This document shows, in pieces, positions 17,953-27,632 of a stretch of 64,000 nt of DNA. Both the position numbers and the translations under genes were made by a program. The stretch lies in NCBI RefSeq assembly GCF_001580455.1, contig NZ_CP010951.1, forward strand, positions 992,001 to 1,056,000. The letters are read 5' to 3'. Source of the stretch: Ramlibacter tataouinensis. GTDB taxonomy: Bacteria; Pseudomonadota; Gammaproteobacteria; Burkholderiales; Burkholderiaceae_C. The stretch's first letter is position 1, and the number at the start of each line of letters is the position of its first letter. The notes below the pieces were generated by a model. It had not been told where the DNA came from and made no database searches. It saw nothing but the letters and a program-made list of their open reading frames with translations.

Positions 17953-19202
17953 GCCTTGCCCTCCTTTCGCGCGCGGGACCTGAACAGGCCCACCACGCCG
18001 TTGGGCAGGAACAGCGTCACGGCGATGAACAGCGCGCCCAGGAAATACAGCCAGAACTCGGGCGCCGTCACCGTGAGCCAGCTCTTGGCGCCGTTGACGA
18101 GGAAGGCGCCAACGATCGGGCCGACCAGGGTCGCGCGGCCGCCAACCGCCGCCCACACCGCGATCTCGATCGATTGCGCCGGGCTCATCTCGCTGGGATT
18201 GATGATGCCCACCTGCGGCACGTACAGCGCGCCGGCCACGCCGCACATCATGGCCGAGAGCGTCCAGATCGCCAGCTTGTAGCCGGCCGGGTTGTAGCCG
18301 CAGAACATGACGCGCGATTCGGCGTCGCGGATCGCCTGCAGCACGCGGCCGAACTTGCTGGCCACCAGCCAGCGCGACAGCAGCAGGAAGCCCAGCAGCA
18401 CGACGCCGGTGGCCACGAACAGCGCCATGCGCGTGTGTTCCGAGGCGACCGGGAAGCCCAAGATGCGCTTGAAGTCGGTGAAGCCGTTGTTGCCGCCGAA
18501 GCCGGTCTCGTTACGGAAGAACAGGAGCATGGCCGCATAGGTCAGCGCCTGCGTGATGATCGAGAAGTACACGCCCTTGATGCGCGAGCGGAAGGCAAAG
18601 AAGCCGAACACGAAGGCCAGCAGCCCCGGCACCGCCACGATGTAGATCGCCGTGGCCAGGAAGCTGTCGGAGAAGGTCCAGTGCCAGGGCAGCGTCTTCC
18701 AGTCCAGGAACACCATGAAGTCCGGCAACTCGCTCTTGTAGTGGCCCTCGCGCCCGATCTGGCGCATCAGGTACATGCCCATCGCGTAGCCGCCCAGCGC
18801 GAAGAACAGGCCGTGCCCCAGCGACAGGATGCCGGTGTAGCCCCAGATCAGGTCCATCGCCAGCGCGCAGATCGCATAGCACATGATCTTTCCGATCAGC
18901 GCCACGGCGTAGTCGCTCATGTGGAACACGCTGCCGGCTGGCACCACGAGGTTCAGCACGGGCGCGACCGCGCAGACCGCGATCAGGGCGACGAGGAAGG
19001 CGGTCCAGCCGGTCTTGGTGAAGAGCGGCGCCCGCGCCGGGAGAAGAAGTTCCTCCCTCCCGCTCCGGGGGAGGGCTGGGGTGGGGGCGCTGGGGACGAT
19101 CGACACATCGGTGTGAGGTGTGTCCACAGCGCCCCCACCCTGCTCTCCCCCGGTGGGGGAGGGTTCCAGGGGCAACCCCGCCGGTGGCAATACCGCGCTC
19201 AT
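17949..19202 (-). CDS. urtC: Urea ABC transporter permease UrtC, with repeat-encoded N-terminal extension
   Basis: A 417-residue inner-membrane permease (LivM-like). The permease domain starts at about residue 62 (TKTGWTAFLVALIAV) and contains AICALAMDLIWGYTGILSLGHG, a LivM-type signature. Residues 12-50 (including SAPTPALPRSGRE) are encoded by the GC-rich palindromic element and look unrelated to a permease. The start ATG 19202 has GGAGG seven bases upstream, supplied by the mini-ORF repeat. It overlaps urtD by four bases. Confidence 0.93.
   Translation of the reverse strand: MSAVLPPAGLPLEPSPTGGEQGGGAVDTPHTDVSIVPSAPTPALPRSGREELLLPARAPLFTKTGWTAFLVALIAVCAVAPVLNLVVPAGSVFHMSDYAVALIGKIMCYAICALAMDLIWGYTGILSLGHGLFFALGGYAMGMYLMRQIGREGHYKSELPDFMVFLDWKTLPWHWTFSDSFLATAIYIVAVPGLLAFVFGFFAFRSRIKGVYFSIITQALTYAAMLLFFRNETGFGGNNGFTDFKRILGFPVASEHTRMALFVATGVVLLGFLLLSRWLVASKFGRVLQAIRDAESRVMFCGYNPAGYKLAIWTLSAMMCGVAGALYVPQVGIINPSEMSPAQSIEIAVWAAVGGRATLVGPIVGAFLVNGAKSWLTVTAPEFWLYFLGALFIAVTLFLPNGVVGLFRSRARKEGKA
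19052..19167 (-). repeat. GC-rich palindromic repeat, copy 2 (inside urtC coding frame)
   Basis: Arms CTCCGGGGGAGGGCTGGGG plus TGGGGGCGC face GCGCCCCCACCC plus CTCTCCCCCGGTGGGGGAGG around a spacer of about 35 bases. It lies within the first 50 codons of urtC and keeps the frame open, contributing SAPTPALPRSGREE. The copies at 16975-17068 and 56697-56788 share the design and the peptide style. Confidence 0.8.
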
Positions 19203-19264
19203 TCGAAAACCTCCGCCCTGCGGGCTGCGGTGCTATGAACCTTCGGAGCGGCCGGGCGGTTCAT
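19199..19264 (-). repeat. Junction mini-ORF repeat, urtB/urtC copy
   Basis: A 62-bp unit that starts on the ATGA overlapping the urtB stop and ends on the ATGA that is the urtC start. It encodes a 21-residue peptide beginning MNRPAAPKVHSTAARRAEV and ending in a TGA that overlaps the urtC ATG. GGCGGAGG lies seven bases before that ATG. CCGCCC near the 5' end can pair with GGGCGG of the SD region. The same unit occurs at ureF/ureG and three times at 46403-46592. Confidence 0.85.
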
Positions 19265-20829
19265 GCCTCCGCACTCCTTCCCTTGACCGCGAACAGTCCC
19301 TGCGGCCGTTTTTGTATGAACACGATGATCAGCACCAGCACCGCGATCTTGGCCAGCACCGCGCCGGCCCAGCCCTCGATGAACTTGTTCAGCACGCCCA
19401 GGCCGAGCGCCGCGTACACGGTGCCGGCCAGCTGGCCCACGCCGCCCAGCACCACCACCATGAACGAGTCGACGATGTAGGCCTGCCCGAGGTCGGGGCC
19501 GACGTTGCCGATCTGGCTGAGCGCGCAGCCGGCCAGGCCGGCGATGCCCGAACCGAGGGCGAAGGCGTAGGTGTCGACGCGTGCGGTGTGCACGCCCATG
19601 CAGGAAGCGATCGGCCGGTTCTGCGTCACGGCCCGCACGAACAGGCCCAGCCGGGTGCGCGCGATCAGCAGCGACATGGCCGCCAGCACGCTGAGGGCGA
19701 AGGCGATGATGATGATGCGGTTCCAGGGCAGTTGCAGGTTGCCCATGACGGCGATGCCGCCGCTCATCCAGCTCGGGTTCTCCACGCCCACGTTCTGCGC
19801 GCCGAACACGCTGCGCACCAGTTGCATCAGCGCCAGGCTGATGCCCCAGGTGGCCAGCAGGGTTTCCAGCGGCCGGCCATAGAGAAAGCGGATCACGCCG
19901 CGTTCCAGGACCGCCCCCACCAGGGCCGAAGCCATGAACGCCACTGGCACGGCCGCGACCAGGTACCAGTCGAAGGCCCCGGGCGCGAACTGGCGGAACA
20001 GGTTCTGCACCACGTAGGTGGCGTAGGCGCCGATCATCATCAGCTCGCCGTGCGCCATGTTGATCACGCCCATCAGGCCATAGGTGATGGCCAGCCCCAG
20101 CGCCACCAGCAGCAGGATGGAGCCCAGGCTCACGCCCGAGAAGATGGCACCCAGGCGGTCGCCCCAGGCCAGCGCCGAATCGACCTTGCGCAGCGAGATT
20201 TCCAGCGCCGCCCTCACGTCGTTCTCGCTTTCCTGCTGCAGCCGCGCAAGGAGCAGCGTCTTGGTCGCCGCCATGCGACTGGCACCCAGCGCGCGCGCGG
20301 CCTCCAGGCGTTTGGCCTTGTCGCTGCTGCCCAGCAGGATGGCGGCGCGCGCCAGGCCGAGCTGTTCGCGGATCGCCGCGTTCTGCTCGGCCTCGAAGGC
20401 TTTCTCGATGATGGGCAGCTTGCCTTCGTCCGCTTCCTTCTGCAGCTGTTGAACCGCGGCAGCGCGCAGGGCGTCGTCCTTGGAGAACAACTTGAGCGCG
20501 GCCAGTGCGTTATCGAGCTCGCCGCGCATGCGGTTGTTGCTGATCACGTCCTCGGCGTCGGCCGGCAGCGCCGCTTCGGCGCCGGTGACCGGATCGAAGC
20601 CCTTGCCGTCCTTGACGATGAACACCTTGTCGCCGGCGAACTTCACCGCGTCGTCGGCCAGCGCCTGGATGAACGCCATCGTGCGATCGTCGGCCGCCGC
20701 CACCGCCTTGTTCAGCGCCTCGATGCGGGCGTCGGACTCGCCGATGGCGATGGCCCGCGCCTCATCCGGCGTGAGTGCGTGAGCCTGGAGGCTGACGCAT
20801 ACGGCAAGCAGTACAAGAATTCGTTTCAT
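19261..20829 (-). CDS. urtB: Urea ABC transporter permease UrtB
   Basis: A 522-residue permease with the UrtB layout: a signal peptide (about residues 1-18), a periplasmic-type helical domain of about 200 residues, then a LivH-like permease from about residue 228 with LVALGLAITYGLMGVINMAHGE and VDSFMVVVLGGVGQLAGT. ATG 20829 directly precedes the signal peptide. It is separated from urtA by 180 bases with two hairpins, which may tune binding-protein to permease expression. Its stop overlaps the junction mini-ORF. Confidence 0.95.
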   Translation of the reverse strand: MKRILVLLAVCVSLQAHALTPDEARAIAIGESDARIEALNKAVAAADDRTMAFIQALADDAVKFAGDKVFIVKDGKGFDPVTGAEAALPADAEDVISNNRMRGELDNALAALKLFSKDDALRAAAVQQLQKEADEGKLPIIEKAFEAEQNAAIREQLGLARAAILLGSSDKAKRLEAARALGASRMAATKTLLLARLQQESENDVRAALEISLRKVDSALAWGDRLGAIFSGVSLGSILLLVALGLAITYGLMGVINMAHGELMMIGAYATYVVQNLFRQFAPGAFDWYLVAAVPVAFMASALVGAVLERGVIRFLYGRPLETLLATWGISLALMQLVRSVFGAQNVGVENPSWMSGGIAVMGNLQLPWNRIIIIAFALSVLAAMSLLIARTRLGLFVRAVTQNRPIASCMGVHTARVDTYAFALGSGIAGLAGCALSQIGNVGPDLGQAYIVDSFMVVVLGGVGQLAGTVYAALGLGVLNKFIEGWAGAVLAKIAVLVLIIVFIQKRPQGLFAVKGRSAEA

Positions 20830-20939
20830 GTAAGACCCTGTGGAATGAACGGCCCGCCACCCATTCCGCAAGCCGGCCCTGGACCAACCCGCTAGCGGCA
20901 CAAGGACCGCGCGAAGTAACACGCAGCGTGGTCCCCTTT

Positions 20940-21016
20940 GCAGTGAGGGTCCGGCTTTGCCGGTCCTCACTGCACTGATCAACTCAACCTAAAAATCGCG
21001 CAGCGATTTTTAGGTT
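20940..21016 (-). promoter_or_regulatory. Two intercistronic hairpins between urtA and urtB
   Basis: A perfect 14-bp inverted repeat, arms AACCTAAAAATCGC and GCGATTTTTAGGTT with a 3-nt loop (20986-21016), spans the urtA stop codon. A second hairpin (20940-20973, arms around GCAGTGAGG and CCTCACTGC) follows. Such pairs after a highly expressed binding-protein gene often stabilise the upstream message or partly attenuate readthrough; that role is inferred. Confidence 0.65.
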
Positions 21017-22287
21017 TTGCTCTTGCCGTCCGGCTCGTCCTTCTTCTTGTCGTTGCCGTCGATGAAGGGCGACCAGGGCTTGGCCTTGACCGGGCCCTGG
21101 GTCTTCCACACCACGTTGAACTGGCCGTCGGCCTTCACTTCGCCGATGAACACTGGCTTGTGCAGGTGGTGGTTCTTCTCGTCCATCTTGGCGACAAAGC
21201 CCGAAGGCGCCTTGAAGGTCTGGCCGGACATGGCGGCGATCACCTTGTCCACGTCGGTGGACTTGGCCTTCTCCACCGCCTGCTTCCACATGTAGACACC
21301 GATGTAGGTGGCTTCCATCGGATCGTTGGTCAGCGGCTTGTCCTTGTGGCCGGCGATGTTCTTGGACTTGGCGTAGGCGGCCCACTTCTTGGTGAACTCG
21401 TCGTTGGTCGGGTTCTTCACCGACATGAAGTAGTTCCAGGCAGCCAGGTGACCCACCAGCGGCTTGGTGTCGACGCCGCGCAGCTCTTCCTCACCGACCG
21501 AGAAGGCCACCACCGGCACGTCCTTGGCCTTCAGGCCGGCGTTGCCCAGTTCCTTGTAGAAAGGCACGTTGGAGTCGCCGTTGATGGTGGAGATCACCGC
21601 CGTCTTGCCTCCGGCGGAGAACTTCTTGATATCGGCCACGATGGTCTGGTAGTCGCTGTGGCCGAAGGGGGTGTACTTCTCGTCGATGTCGCTGTCCTTC
21701 ACGCCCTTGCTCTTGAGGAAGGCGCGCAGGATCTTGTTGGTGGTGCGCGGATAGACGTAGTCGGTGCCCAGCAGCACGAAGCGCTTGGCGCCGCCGCCTT
21801 CCTTGCTCATCAGGTATTCCACCGCGGGGATCGCCTGCTGGTTGGGCGCCGCGCCGGTATAGAACACGTTCTTGGAGAGCTCCTCGCCTTCGTACTGCAC
21901 CGGATAGAACAGCAGGCCGTTCAGCTCTTCCACCACCGGCAGCACCGACTTGCGCGACACGCTGGTCCAGCAGCCGAACATCACGGCCACCTTGTCCTGG
22001 GTCAGGAGCTGCTTGGTCTTCTCGGCGAACAGCGGCCAGTTGGAGGCCGGATCGACCACCACGGGTTCCAGCTTCTTGCCCAGCACCCCGCCCTTGGCGT
22101 TGATCTCCTCGATCGCCATCAGCACGGTGTCCTTGAGCACCGTCTCCGAGATGGCCATGGTGCCCGAGAGGCTGTGCAGGACGCCCACCTTGATGGTGTC
22201 CTTGCTTTGCGCATAAGAAACGCCCGTCATGCCCAAGCCGAGGGCGATGGAAGCAGTGAGGAGTTTGAGGTTCCCTCGACGATTCAT
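21010..22287 (-). CDS. urtA: Urea ABC transporter substrate-binding protein UrtA
   Basis: A 425-residue periplasmic protein delivering urea to UrtBC. A Sec signal peptide ends near SYAQS. UrtA-typical blocks are KVGVLHSLSGTMAISET, VDPASNWPLFAEKTKQLL, FGCWTSVSRKSVLPVVE and LLFYPVQYEGEE. ATG 22287 follows CGGAG. A strong sigma-54 promoter match lies 57-71 bases upstream, facing this gene. First gene of urtABCDE. Confidence 0.97.
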   Translation of the reverse strand: MNRRGNLKLLTASIALGLGMTGVSYAQSKDTIKVGVLHSLSGTMAISETVLKDTVLMAIEEINAKGGVLGKKLEPVVVDPASNWPLFAEKTKQLLTQDKVAVMFGCWTSVSRKSVLPVVEELNGLLFYPVQYEGEELSKNVFYTGAAPNQQAIPAVEYLMSKEGGGAKRFVLLGTDYVYPRTTNKILRAFLKSKGVKDSDIDEKYTPFGHSDYQTIVADIKKFSAGGKTAVISTINGDSNVPFYKELGNAGLKAKDVPVVAFSVGEEELRGVDTKPLVGHLAAWNYFMSVKNPTNDEFTKKWAAYAKSKNIAGHKDKPLTNDPMEATYIGVYMWKQAVEKAKSTDVDKVIAAMSGQTFKAPSGFVAKMDEKNHHLHKPVFIGEVKADGQFNVVWKTQGPVKAKPWSPFIDGNDKKKDEPDGKSKT

Positions 22288-22343
22288 TTGGCAGCTCCGA
22301 TTTGTTTAGAGGCGACCCCACCATGGGGTCGGAAGTTGCCTAC

Positions 22344-22358
22344 GCAAAGGATGTGCCA
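22344..22358 (-). promoter_or_regulatory. Sigma-54 promoter for urtABCDE
   Basis: On the minus strand TGGCAC-N5-TTGC (TGGCACATCCTTTGC) matches the -24/-12 consensus at every conserved base. It predicts a start about 12 bases downstream, some 45 bases before the urtA ATG. Sigma-54 with NtrC is the usual nitrogen-limitation control for urea uptake. Confidence 0.82.
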
Positions 22359-22444
22359 AACACAGGCATGGACTCACTTTCCTGCGGCCGCAGGGGCAAG
22401 GCGCACGTTTTGATGGCGCAGTCGCCCCTAAATCGCGCAAGGAC

Positions 22445-22465
22445 TGCACCAAAAAGAGTTGTGCA
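22445..22465. promoter_or_regulatory. Possible activator dyad between divergent sigma-54 promoters
   Basis: TGCAC at 22445-22449 and GTGCA at 22461-22465 form a dyad with an 11-base spacer between the two sigma-54 promoters. NtrC sites use the same half-sites but usually a spacer near seven bases, so this is only a candidate enhancer site. Confidence 0.3.
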
Positions 22466-22501
22466 CGCTTTTGCGGCACGCCCGCGCACTGACTTGCAGC
22501 G

Positions 22502-22516
22502 TGGCACATGAATTGC
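22502..22516 (+). promoter_or_regulatory. Sigma-54 promoter for the urease operon
   Basis: TGGCACATGAATTGC matches TGGCAC-N5-TTGC exactly. It lies 37 bases before the ureA ATG, leaving a leader of about 25 bases that holds the GGCAGGAGG Shine-Dalgarno. It faces away from the equivalent promoter for urtA, 143 bases away. Confidence 0.83.
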
Positions 22517-22552
22517 GATATTCGGCGGTGCAGGAATCCGGCAGGAGGAAAG

Positions 22553-22855
22553 ATGGAGCTCAGTCCCCGCGAGAAAGACAAGCTGCTGGTGTTCACCGCG
22601 GCGCTGCTGGCCGAACGCCGCAAGGCACGCGGCTTGAAGCTGAACTACCCGGAAGCCGTCGCCCTGATCACGGCGGCGGTGATGGAAGGCGCGCGCGACG
22701 GCAAAACCGTGGCGCAGCTGATGGCCGAAGGGCGCCAGGTCCTCACGCGTGCCGACGTGATGGACGGCGTGGCCGACCTGATCCCGGATATCCAGGTCGA
22801 AGCCACCTTCCCCGACGGCACCAAGCTCGTCACCGTGCACCAGCCCCTGTCCTGA
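22553..22855 (+). CDS. ureA: Urease gamma subunit UreA
   Basis: The 100-residue structural gamma subunit of cytoplasmic urease. It begins MELSPREKDKLLVFTAALLA and contains LNYPEAVALITAAVMEGARDG and VEATFPDGTKLVTVH, all standard. Length is the family norm. AGGAGGAAAG gives a strong ribosome site. First gene of the main urease operon. Confidence 0.98.
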   Translation: MELSPREKDKLLVFTAALLAERRKARGLKLNYPEAVALITAAVMEGARDGKTVAQLMAEGRQVLTRADVMDGVADLIPDIQVEATFPDGTKLVTVHQPLS

Positions 22856-22871
22856 CACCAGAAAGAGAAAC

Positions 22872-23054
22872 ATGAAGAAAACCTGGATGCGAACCACCCT
22901 TCTTCTTTCCGGGCTGGCGGCCTCGGGCGCCTGGGCCCACGACGGCCATGGCATGCCGACCGCGTCCCACTGGCACGCGACCGACGTGCTGGGCCTGATC
23001 CTCGTGCTGGGCATGGCGGCCGTGGCGATCTGGCTGTCCGGTCGCGGCAAGTGA
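22872..23054 (+). CDS. Small His-rich membrane protein in the urease operon
   Basis: A 60-residue protein with a cleavable signal (MKKTWMRTTLLLSGLAAS, then GAWA), a short extracytoplasmic stretch AHDGHGMPTASHWHATD with four histidines, and one C-terminal membrane helix. The histidines and its place between ureA and ureB suggest a nickel-related role, which is inference. AGAAAGAGAAAC precedes the ATG. The end overlaps a possible GTG start of ureB. Confidence 0.75.
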   Translation: MKKTWMRTTLLLSGLAASGAWAHDGHGMPTASHWHATDVLGLILVLGMAAVAIWLSGRGK

Positions 23055-23062
23055 GCGCCGCC

Positions 23063-23368
23063 ATGATTCCGGGCGAACTCTTTACCGACGGCGCGCCGCA
23101 TCCGCTCAACCCGGGCCGGCGCACCCTGACCCTGGTGGTGCGCAACACGGCCGACCGCCCGATCCAGGTCGGCTCGCACTACCACTTCCATGAAACCAAC
23201 GCGGCGCTGCAGTTCGACCGCGCGGCCGCCCGCGGCATGCGCCTGAACATCGCCTCGGGCACCGCGGTGCGATTCGAGCCGGGGCAGCAGCGCACGGTGG
23301 AGCTGGTGGACTATGCCGGCGACCGCGCCGTCTACGGCTTCCGCGCCCTGGTGCAAGGCAAGCTATGA
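23063..23368 (+). CDS. ureB: Urease beta subunit UreB
   Basis: The 101-residue beta subunit. MIPGELFTDGAPHPLNPGRR is the standard opening, with QVGSHYHFHETNAALQFDR and GMRLNIASGTAVRFEPGQ following. I start at ATG 23063 because the canonical N-terminus begins there. A GTG at 23051 overlaps the preceding stop and would add four residues with translational coupling. Confidence 0.97.
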   Translation: MIPGELFTDGAPHPLNPGRRTLTLVVRNTADRPIQVGSHYHFHETNAALQFDRAAARGMRLNIASGTAVRFEPGQQRTVELVDYAGDRAVYGFRALVQGKL

Positions 23369-23378
23369 AGGCTGCGCG

Positions 23379-23512
23379 ATGACCCTGCTCGTGTCCGCCT
23401 TCCTGCTCGGGCTCTGCGCGCGGGCGCTGGCCTTCGCCTCGATGCGCGAACTGCTTCAGGACCGCCGGCCCGCCGGCGCGGCGCCTTCCGCCCCTTCTGC
23501 ACAAGGAACAGC

Positions 23513-23525
<13 letters not shown>
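23379..23525 (+). CDS. Possible small membrane protein between ureB and ureC
   Basis: A 48-residue frame, MTLLVSAFLLGLCARALAF, one hydrophobic helix, then an Arg- and Pro-rich tail. AAGG lies seven bases before the ATG and the 3' end overlaps the ureC start by 13 bases, so coupling is possible. It may instead be a chance frame between closely spaced genes. No family recognised. Confidence 0.42.
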
Positions 23526-25230
<1,705 letters not shown>

Positions 25231-25231
<1 letters not shown>

Positions 25232-25767
25232 TGATTCACGCTGCCAAACTCCTGCCCGGTGGCGCCGGCCTGGCGCCCGTCCTGCTCAAACGCGCGCACA
25301 CGGTCCTGCTCGACTGGGACACGCGGCAGAAAAGCCGCTTCGACTTCACCGACAGCGGCGGACGCCACATCGGCGTGTTCCTGCCGCGCGGCAACGTGGT
25401 GCGCGGCGGCGATGTGCTGGTGGCCGAGGACGGCACCCTGATCCGGGTGGTCGCGACCGACCAGCCGGTGCTGGTGATCACCGCCTGCGCCGAGCACGGC
25501 AACACCTTCGACCTGATGCGCGCCGCCTACCACCTGGGCAACCGCCACGTGTCCATCGAGCTCAGGCCCGACCACTTGAAGATCGAACCCGACCACGTGC
25601 TGGCCGACATGCTGCGCGCCATGCACCTCACGGTCAATGAAACGCGCGCGCCTTTCGAGCCGGAAGGCGGCGCCTATGCCGCCGGCAGCGCGCACGGCCA
25701 CAGTCACGATCACGATCACAGCCACGGCCATGGACACGCGCACCCGCACGACCACCACGGCCACTGA
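25231..25767 (+). CDS. ureE: Urease accessory protein UreE (nickel metallochaperone)
   Basis: A 178-residue nickel carrier. The N-terminal peptide-binding domain reads VLLDWDTRQKSRFDF and the metal domain has GNRHVSIEL and DHVLADMLRAMHLTV. The last 24 residues are almost only His alternating with Gly, Asp, Ser and Ala, a nickel-storage tail. The start shares a base with the ureC stop. Confidence 0.96.
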
Positions 25768-26419
25768 AAGCCTGCTGCAGCTGATGTGGCTGGCATCGCC
25801 GGCGCTGCCGGTGGGCGGCTTCTCGTACTCCGAGGGCCTGGAAGCGGCCGTCGATGCCGGGCTGGTGGCAGGCGAAGCCGATAGCGCGCGCTGGCTCGCC
25901 GCGCAGCTGCACCTGACGCTGGCGCGCGCCGAACTGCCCATCGTGCATCGCGCGATCCGCGCCTGGCGCGACGGCGACCTGGCCCGCGTGACCGAACTGA
26001 ACGACTGGGCGCTGCGCACCCGCGAGACTTCCGAGCTTCGCCAGCAGACCGAGCAGATGGGGCGCTCGCTGGTTGAATGGCTGAAAGCCGTGCAACCCGC
26101 GGTGGCGGCGCGCGCGCCCTTCCCGCTGTGCTATCCGGTGGCCTGGGCGCTGGCCGCCGCCGGCCTGGCGTGCGCGCCGCGCGACGCCCTGCAGGCCTTC
26201 GCCTTTGGCTGGGCCGAGAACATGGTGCAGGCCGCGGTGCGCGCCGTGCCGCTCGGCCAGAGCGCCGGCCAGCGGGTGCTCGCATGCCTGGCCGGCGAGA
26301 TTCCCGCCGCGGTCGATGCCGCGCTCACCGCCGAGACCGAGCCGCAAGCCTTCAGCCCCATGCTGGCCATCCTGTCGGCCCGTCACGAAAACCAGTACTC
26401 ACGCCTGTTCCGCTCATGA
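25730..26419 (+). CDS. ureF: Urease accessory protein UreF
   Basis: A 229-residue helical protein that with UreD regulates UreG during nickel insertion. LLQLMWLASPALPVGGFSYSEGLE is the family signature, and GWAENMVQAAVRAVPLGQSAGQR the C-terminal one. ATG 25730 lies within the His-tail coding region of ureE (38-bp overlap). Its stop overlaps the ATG of the junction mini-ORF. Confidence 0.95.
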   Translation: MDTRTRTTTTATESLLQLMWLASPALPVGGFSYSEGLEAAVDAGLVAGEADSARWLAAQLHLTLARAELPIVHRAIRAWRDGDLARVTELNDWALRTRETSELRQQTEQMGRSLVEWLKAVQPAVAARAPFPLCYPVAWALAAAGLACAPRDALQAFAFGWAENMVQAAVRAVPLGQSAGQRVLACLAGEIPAAVDAALTAETEPQAFSPMLAILSARHENQYSRLFRS

Positions 26420-26481
26420 GCCGCACGACCGCTCCGAAGGCTCATGGCACCGCAGCCCGCCAGGGCGGAGGCAATCCAATG
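26416..26481 (+). repeat. Junction mini-ORF repeat, ureF/ureG copy (in-frame variant)
   Basis: A copy of the junction unit starting at the ATGA over the ureF stop and ending at the ureG ATG, with GGCGGAGG eight bases before it. Here the ATG-to-ATG distance is 63, not 62, bases because of a one-base difference near the 3' end. The mini-ORF therefore has no stop and runs in frame into ureG, predicting either a 21-residue N-terminal extension (MSRTTAPKAHGTAARQGGG...) or initiation at the internal ATG. Confidence 0.82.
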
Positions 26482-27126
26482 ACGCACCTGCACAACATCC
26501 CGAAGCGCACCAAACCCCTGCCGCCGCTGCGCGTGGGCATCGGCGGGCCCGTCGGCTCGGGCAAGACCACCCTGCTGGAAAAGCTCTGCAAGGCCATGCG
26601 CGAGCGCTACGACCTGGTGGCGATCACCAACGACATCTACACCAAGGAAGACCAGCGCCTGCTCACCGTCAGCGACGCGCTGCCGGCGGAACGCATCATG
26701 GGCGTGGAGACCGGCGGCTGCCCGCACACCGCCATCCGCGAAGATGCCTCCATCAACCTGGAGGCCATCGACCGCATGCTGGTGGAGTTTCCCGACGCCG
26801 ACATCGTGTTCGTCGAAAGCGGCGGCGACAACCTGGCCGCGACCTTCAGCCCCGAGCTGTCGGACCTGACCATCTACGTGATCGACGTGGCTGCCGGCGA
26901 GAAGATCCCGCGCAAAGGCGGCCCCGGCATCACCAAGAGCGACCTGTTCGTCATCAACAAGACCGACCTGGCGCCGCATGTGGGCGCCAGCCTGGAGGTG
27001 ATGGAATCGGACACCCGCCGCATGCGCCCCGAGCGCCCCTTCGTGATGACCAATCTGAAGACCCTGGCCGGGCTGGACCAGGTGGTCGCCTTCATCGAGC
27101 GCAAGGGGATGCTCGCGGCGGGCTAG
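26479..27126 (+). CDS. ureG: Urease accessory GTPase UreG
   Basis: A 215-residue SIMIBI GTPase powering nickel delivery. The P-loop is GGPVGSGKTT (residues 22-31), with ITNDIYTKEDQRLL, the CPH metal motif in ETGGCPHTAIRED, VFVESGGDNLAATFSPEL and NKTDLAPHVGA following. ATG 26479 gives the usual N-terminus; an in-frame ATG at 26416 from the repeat could add 21 residues. It ends five bases from the convergent pilin gene. Confidence 0.97.
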   Translation: MTHLHNIPKRTKPLPPLRVGIGGPVGSGKTTLLEKLCKAMRERYDLVAITNDIYTKEDQRLLTVSDALPAERIMGVETGGCPHTAIREDASINLEAIDRMLVEFPDADIVFVESGGDNLAATFSPELSDLTIYVIDVAAGEKIPRKGGPGITKSDLFVINKTDLAPHVGASLEVMESDTRRMRPERPFVMTNLKTLAGLDQVVAFIERKGMLAAG

Positions 27127-27131
27127 GGTTC

Positions 27132-27632
27132 TCAGCCGTGGCAGCTGCCGGGCAGGAACCTCGAGGGGATGGTCGTGCCGTCCGTGCTCGCGCCGCAACG
27201 CCAGCCGAACAGGTCCGAGCCGGCATGGTTGGCGTAGATCGCCCGGTTGGTCGAGTCCTTGAGCGGCGTGAGCGTCACCACCTTGGCGTCGATGGCGGCG
27301 TCATTGAAGCCTTGCGCCGTGACGATCACCTTGCCGTCGGCGTCCGTCTTCACCGAAGCGACGTACTTCGAGCTCACGCCAGGGTTGGGCGTGCCGATGC
27401 CGGCTTCGCAGCCCCAGCCATTCGCCGCCGGCGCATTGCTTGCGCTGCCCGACTGGTAGACCTCGGTGATGACCGGGCGGCAGGCCGACGCCGCCAGCAC
27501 GATCTCCGAGACCTTGGCGCGCTTGGTGTATTCCTGGTACTGAGGCAGGGCCACGGCGGCCAGGATGCCGACGATCGCCACCACGATCATCAATTCGATC
27601 AACGTGAAACCTTCTTGCCATCGACGCTTCAT
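27132..27632 (-). CDS. pilA: Type IV major pilin-like protein (PilA family)
   Basis: A 166-residue prepilin. The short leader MKRRWQEG is followed by FTLIELMIVVAIVGILAAVALPQ with Phe+1 and Glu+5, the class IVa processing and assembly motif. The globular part has four Cys, two probably forming the C-terminal disulfide loop. SD GGAGAA precedes ATG 27632. No pilus assembly genes are nearby, so this is an orphan pilin. Confidence 0.93.
   Translation of the reverse strand: MKRRWQEGFTLIELMIVVAIVGILAAVALPQYQEYTKRAKVSEIVLAASACRPVITEVYQSGSASNAPAANGWGCEAGIGTPNPGVSSKYVASVKTDADGKVIVTAQGFNDAAIDAKVVTLTPLKDSTNRAIYANHAGSDLFGWRCGASTDGTTIPSRFLPGSCHG

Noticed and set aside
19199..19264. Reading the 62-bp repeat as an IS fragment
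   Set aside because: It has no terminal inverted repeats of IS type and no transposase remnant; each copy keeps start, peptide, SD and stop phasing.
25681..25767. Short-period repeat that could suggest a tandem array
   Set aside because: It is the His-rich tail of UreE encoded by repetitive codons, also overlapping the ureF start.
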